The notes under the pieces: generated by a model
Told to the model about the DNA's origin: nothing
Database searches by the model: none
What the model saw: the letters and a program-made list of their open reading frames with translations, nothing else
Origin: JBNJEM01 sp051745935
GTDB lineage: Bacteria > Planctomycetota > Planctomycetia > Pirellulales > Pirellulaceae
NCBI GenBank assembly: GCA_051745935.1
Contig: JBNJEM010000091.1
Span: forward strand, 1 to 16,566
Direction: 5' to 3'
Length of the DNA: 16,566 nucleotides
Translations under genes and position numbers: made by a program
Shown: in pieces, positions 13,771 through 16,566 of the stretch
Layout: each line of letters begins with the position of its first letter
Position numbering within the stretch: position 1 is the stretch's first letter

Positions 13771-14910
13771 ATGAGAAGTCTTGGAAAGAAGGGGAGGGGG
13801 GCCGTGGCGAGGGTCGCGGCGTGCGTGTGCGCGGTGGTTGCTTGCCCGGGGCCAGCGGCTGCCAATGTCGGTCCCGACTGGAAAACGGGCACGGCATTTC
13901 AGCGGGCCTTGGCCAACCGCTTCGAGGTCGTGACGTGGCCTGAGGGGCGCCGCTTTCGCGATCAATTGGACCAGCTCGCGAAGCGGCAACGAGTCGCCAT
14001 CTTTCTGGATCGTCGCATCGATCCGGATCAACAGGTCAGTTGTTCCGCTCGCCAAGTCACCTTCGCGGAACTACTCAACCAACTGGCGGCCAAGGTTGAC
14101 GCAGTCGTCTTGCATATCGGTTCAGTGGTCTACATCGGTCCCCGCGATCTCGTATCAGGGCTCTCTCGGGTGGCTGAGCAGCGAGCGCGGGAAGCTCGCG
14201 CGCTGCCGGGCCGGAGAGAGCGAGCCCTGTTGGCGAAGCGTTCGTGGAGATGGGATGCTCTAGCCGAACCCCGTCTTCTATTGGATGAACTGGCGGAAGA
14301 GGCTCGCGTGACCATCGACGGCACCGACAAAATCCCGCATGACTTGTGGCCCGGAACCGAGCTGCCACCGCTGCGGTGGACGGACCGCGTGACTCTGTTG
14401 CTCGCCGGCTTTGGTTTGACCTTTGAGTTGGCCGATCAAGGCCGCGCCATTGACCTGGTACCGCTACCGAAAGCGGAACTTCTCGCCCGTTCATATGACA
14501 CCAGCTTGTCTGAGGTGAACTGGGAGCGAGTGGCGGAACAGTTTCCGCAAGCGGACATCCAGCGGTTTCCCGAAAGCATCGAGTTTCGCGGAACCCCGGA
14601 AGAACACAATCGTCTGCGAGAGCTACTTTCACGACAAGCCTCCCCCAAACCTGATCGCCCGCCCCAGGGGAAAACCGTTCACTCGTTGCGGGTTGCTCGC
14701 CAACCCATTGGCGCCATCCTGAAGACGATCCAAGATCAACTTGAAGTGGAATTCGAATTTGGAGCGGCGGTCCGGCAGAAACTGCAAACACGCGTGACCT
14801 TCGATTTGCACAACGTATCGATTGACGAACTTCTCGAAGCCACGCTCACGCCCGCGTCACTCACCTTCGAACGCGAAGGCAACGTGATCCGCATCGAAAA
14901 TCGCCAATGA
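13771..14910 (+). CDS. Secreted protein with STN-like (secretin/TonB short N-terminal) repeats, 379 aa
   Basis: The start chosen is ATG 13771 (MRSLGKKGRGAVARVAACVC), with AGGA about 9 nt upstream; the 41 residues before it in the open frame look non-coding. The signal peptide is basic, then AVARVAACVCAVVACPG, with probable cleavage after PAAA. At least two segments have the STN-like pattern of a short helix, LLNQLAAKVDA/LLEATLTPAS and a closing strand. One is near residues 70-130 (VTFAELLNQLAAKVDAVVLH...VVYIGPRDL). The other is at the C-terminus (PIGAILKTIQDQLEVEFEFG...VSIDELLEATLTPASLTFER...VIRI). A third, weaker one may lie between. No secretin channel or TonB barrel follows, so it is a free periplasmic protein. 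Function is unknown. Confidence 0.75.
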   Translation: MRSLGKKGRGAVARVAACVCAVVACPGPAAANVGPDWKTGTAFQRALANRFEVVTWPEGRRFRDQLDQLAKRQRVAIFLDRRIDPDQQVSCSARQVTFAELLNQLAAKVDAVVLHIGSVVYIGPRDLVSGLSRVAEQRAREARALPGRRERALLAKRSWRWDALAEPRLLLDELAEEARVTIDGTDKIPHDLWPGTELPPLRWTDRVTLLLAGFGLTFELADQGRAIDLVPLPKAELLARSYDTSLSEVNWERVAEQFPQADIQRFPESIEFRGTPEEHNRLRELLSRQASPKPDRPPQGKTVHSLRVARQPIGAILKTIQDQLEVEFEFGAAVRQKLQTRVTFDLHNVSIDELLEATLTPASLTFEREGNVIRIENRQ

Positions 14911-14957
14911 ACGTGACTCGTACCGACGCCATTGGTTCTTCCCCTGCACGGCGGGTA

Positions 14958-15142
14958 TATACCGGTCGCGGATGACACCGGTCGCGGATGACACCGGTCG
15001 CGGATGACACCGGTCGCGGATGACACCGGTCGCGGATGACACCGGTCGCGGATGACACTGTCCGCGGCGAGTCCGACCCACGGGAGGACGGCTTGCGTCG
15101 AGCAGCTTTCCAGCCGGACAAATCCAACCGCCTGAAGTATAT
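14958..15142 (+). repeat. Family 1 dispersed repeat, copy D, with internal tandem expansion
   Basis: The same element as copies A-C, but its first 16 bp are amplified (see the tandem entry), lengthening it to about 185 bp. The right part continues TCCGCGGCGAGTCCGACCCA...GGACGGCTTGCGTCGAGCAG and ends ATCCAACCGCCTGAAGTATA. It begins 47 bp after the stop of the STN-like gene. Its ends TATAC.../...GTATA are themselves inverted. Confidence 0.85.
14961..15056 (+). repeat. Six perfect tandem copies of a 16-bp unit
   Basis: The unit ACCGGTCGCGGATGAC occurs six times without a mismatch, then a partial copy runs into the rest of the family 1 element. The unit equals the left end of the dispersed repeat, so it arose by local amplification inside that copy. 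The ACCGGT and CGCG palindromes recur every 16 bp. There are no spacers, so it is not a CRISPR array. Confidence 0.95.
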
Positions 15143-15262
15143 CCATGCACAGCCGCCGTCACGGTGATGGCGGCCGCCGCTGGGAGGTTGCTGGAAAAGT
15201 CGGGAAACACACCGGGAATGGCCGCGTTCGCCGCGACAGACGACGAGCGTATCGGCGTGGTA

Positions 15263-15565
15263 TCAAGAGAGCTCACGGCGCAGTTCACCGACAATCGATT
15301 GCTCGATTTTTCCTCGAAACGCGATGGCGGCAAGCGGGAGTTGGCCCGACAAACGGACCAGTTGATCCTCAACGGTTAAGTTGCCGTCGATTTTGAACCC
15401 GTAGGTTACGAGCGAAAACGTCAACACGTTGTCGGTCCAATTGCTCTCCAACCGAGTGACGAACTCGCCGTACTGCCTGCGGACTTGATCGAGTAGCCCC
15501 TTGAGCCGTTTGGTGGCCTCCTCTTGTCCAAGTTGATGCTCGACTTCCGTCCCGAAACTCGGCAT
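15263..15565 (-). CDS. Polyhydroxyalkanoic acid system family protein, 100 aa
   Basis: The start chosen is ATG 15565 (MPSFGTEVEHQLGQEEATKR), with an AGGAAAGGAA tract about 8 nt upstream. The frame is open for 119 more residues upstream, but that part reads through a repeat and is not protein-like. HQLGQEEATKRLKGLLDQVR, then NWTDNVLTFSLVTYGFKIDG-LTVEDQLVRLSGQLPLAAIAFRGKIEQSI-LRREL is the pattern of the small family named after polyhydroxyalkanoate granule regulation (PHA_gran_rgn). No PHA synthase or phasin gene is nearby, so a PHA role is not supported by context; the fold resembles small lipid- or ligand-binding domains. Length is normal for the family. Confidence 0.85.
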   Translation of the reverse strand: MPSFGTEVEHQLGQEEATKRLKGLLDQVRRQYGEFVTRLESNWTDNVLTFSLVTYGFKIDGNLTVEDQLVRLSGQLPLAAIAFRGKIEQSIVGELRRELS

Positions 15566-15833
15566 GATCGCGTTCCTTTCCTCTCGGCAATACCCGACAG
15601 GGTCTCGTTTTCGCACACCCCTGAGGTCACGTGTTTCACGTCGAATGGTGCCCGACGTAACCGCCGCTAACCTGGAAAACCTCGCGGGGCAACTCCCATG
15701 AATACCCTCGCATTGTGAACACTCAAGCAAAGTTGAGCAACCCGCCCCCCGCCCCAGAGGGAACGAACGCGCGGACCGCTTCCCCGCCGGGCTGGTAAAG
15801 ACCTCGGAAATTGGGCCAACTGGAGCCGCTAAG
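15566..15833. other. Upstream region of the polyhydroxyalkanoic-system-family gene
   Basis: No gene is supported. It presumably contains the promoter of the minus-strand gene at 15565, but no clear -35/-10 pair is visible. Confidence 0.35.
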
Positions 15834-15880
15834 TTTTTACAGCCCGTCACAAAATTAGGCCCCGCTCCCCAAAAGTCCCT
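15834..15880 (-). repeat. Family 2 degenerate copy
   Basis: Read on the minus strand: GGGACTTTTGGGGAGCGGGG, then CTAATTTTGTGACGGGCTGT followed by AAAAA. This matches the family 2 core seen at 6760-6805. No outer arms are recognisable. It ends 5 bp from the stop of the 67-residue gene. Confidence 0.65.
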
Positions 15881-15884
15881 TCTG

Positions 15885-16088
15885 TCAGTCCACTGATGAA
15901 TCGTCATATCCCTGCCGGTCACCAGGGTGCCACAACGGCACCCCCTGCTTTAACCGAGCTGACAACACGGCAAGCTTCTCTTTCGTGCCCGGCAACGCGT
16001 TGGTTGACGGATACTGGTCACTTTCACACTCCTGTGGCTCAAAATCCCAAATGCCTGATTTAACCGCGTCAAGAACCGATTGAGGCAC
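15885..16088 (-). CDS. Small planctomycete-type protein with LPGTKEKL...GVPLWHPGD motif, 67 aa
   Basis: The start chosen is GTG 16088, giving MPQSVLDAVKSGIWDFEPQE to the stop at 15885; a G8 run just upstream could act as binding site. The sequence continues ALPGTKEKLAVLSARLKQGV and PLWHPGDRQGYDD. This layout (short helix, G-WDFEP, ALPGT-EKL, PLWHP-DR-DY) is one I associate with a family of small planctomycete proteins of unknown function; that comes from memory and is not checked. The frame is open to 16367, but the extra residues translate a family 2 repeat (16168-16213) and hairpin-rich DNA, so a longer product is unlikely. It is flanked by inverted family 2 copies. Role unknown. Confidence 0.7.
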   Translation of the reverse strand: MPQSVLDAVKSGIWDFEPQECESDQYPSTNALPGTKEKLAVLSARLKQGVPLWHPGDRQGYDDSSVD

Positions 16089-16167
16089 CGTACCCCCCCC
16101 ATTAAGCGAACCATGTAAACCGGAGAACCAAACGCCATAACACAACCGCACCGGCTTCCGCTCGTCC

Positions 16168-16213
16168 AGGGACTTCTGGAAGCGGGGATCAAGTTTTGTT
16201 TCCAGCCGTAAAG
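16168..16213 (+). repeat. Family 2 degenerate copy
   Basis: AGGGACTTCTGGAAGCGGGG, then ATCAAGTTTTGTTTCCAGCC followed by GTAAAG, aligns with the family 2 core but has lost the ACGGG step. It lies upstream of the 67-residue gene, in opposite orientation to the copy at 15834-15880. Confidence 0.55.
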
Positions 16214-16566
16214 ACCCGAAAAGAACCGTTGTTCTCGCACTCAGTATCAGACTCTGAGTCGGTGAAGTCAAGCAAATACCGCCAACCGGCGGCTTTTCCA
16301 GTCCCCTCCCATGGTCTCCGCCGCCACGGAGGTCCGTGAGTTCAACCACGATGGTCGGGTTGAACAACCCGGGAAACGAGGGTTATTCGTCTCGATTTCG
16401 GGCGTTCGTTTCCATGGATCGGATTCCAGACGGCGTTGCACGAGAGCCCGGCTGCGCACGGTCCGTCGCTGGGCTGATGAAAAACCCGAAAATCGGACAA
16501 AATAGAACAAGTGGGTTGTCCCGAGTTTGTCGCGCGTGCTTGATTGAAGAGTGGAAGATTTCGCGA
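16214..16566. other. Terminal region without a convincing gene, three adjacent hairpins
   Basis: Overlapping open frames exist on both strands but none has a ribosome binding site or a recognisable product. CACGG/CCGTG at 16325-16338, GTTCAACC/GGTTGAAC at 16340-16365 and CGGGTT/AACCCG at 16356-16371 form consecutive stems. The last two share bases and exclude each other. Confidence 0.4.

Noticed and set aside
14961..15056. CRISPR array
   Set aside because: The 16-bp units are contiguous with no spacers and no cas genes are near.
14736..15372. Minus-strand open frames containing repeated SSATGVIRDRCHPRP
   Set aside because: The repeats are only the translation of the 16-bp tandem units, in two frames at once; no start site.

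Overview
The window reads as chromosomal DNA of a planctomycete, most like the Rhodopirellula/Pirellulaceae group. This rests on the style of the proteins: a Rho with a short basic N-terminus, a secreted thioredoxin plus YHS-like fusion, a small protein ending in an LPLWHP-type motif, and secreted or membrane proteins of no known function. Wide intergenic spaces filled with short dispersed repeats fit too. The assignment is by family resemblance only. The DNA is moderately GC-rich and most genes are single transcription units.

Layout. 1-402 holds decayed coding remnants. 823-1764 (+) is a coiled-coil protein of unknown function. 2017-3114 (-) is a secreted alginate-lyase-type polysaccharide lyase. 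3276-3605 (+) is a VapC-like PIN toxin lacking its N-terminus. 3764-4030 (+) is a small three-helix membrane protein split by an in-frame TGA and followed by a hairpin terminator. 4138-4545 (-) is a small membrane protein. 4870-4951 (-) is tRNA-Ser(GGA). 5430-6710 (-) is rho. About 1.2 kb (6806-7989) has no convincing gene. 7990-9351 (+) is the thioredoxin/YHS-like secreted protein. On the minus strand 12287 to 9498 carry a NagB-like protein, glycerol kinase glpK and an Imm17-like membrane protein, probably as an operon; the last two overlap by 4 nt. 12645-13307 (-) is a HEAT/TPR protein, 13771-14910 (+) a secreted STN-like protein, 15263-15565 (-) a polyhydroxyalkanoate-system family protein and 15885-16088 (-) a 67-residue planctomycete-type protein.

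The most distinctive content lies between the genes. Family 1 is a repeat of about 103 bp with four copies (453, 5315, 13340, 14958), each an imperfect palindrome at a gene edge; one copy has six perfect tandem 16-bp units. Family 2 shares a core of about 45 bp (five copies or partial copies: 6718, 12398, 12429, 15834, 16168). Two of its copies form hairpins with compensating base changes. Rho is bracketed by a family 2 copy at its ribosome binding site and a family 1 copy 12 nt past its stop.

No defence island, CRISPR array, transposase or biosynthetic cluster is visible. The best leads are the repeat families around rho, the in-frame TGA gene, and a NagB-like enzyme with a changed catalytic motif.
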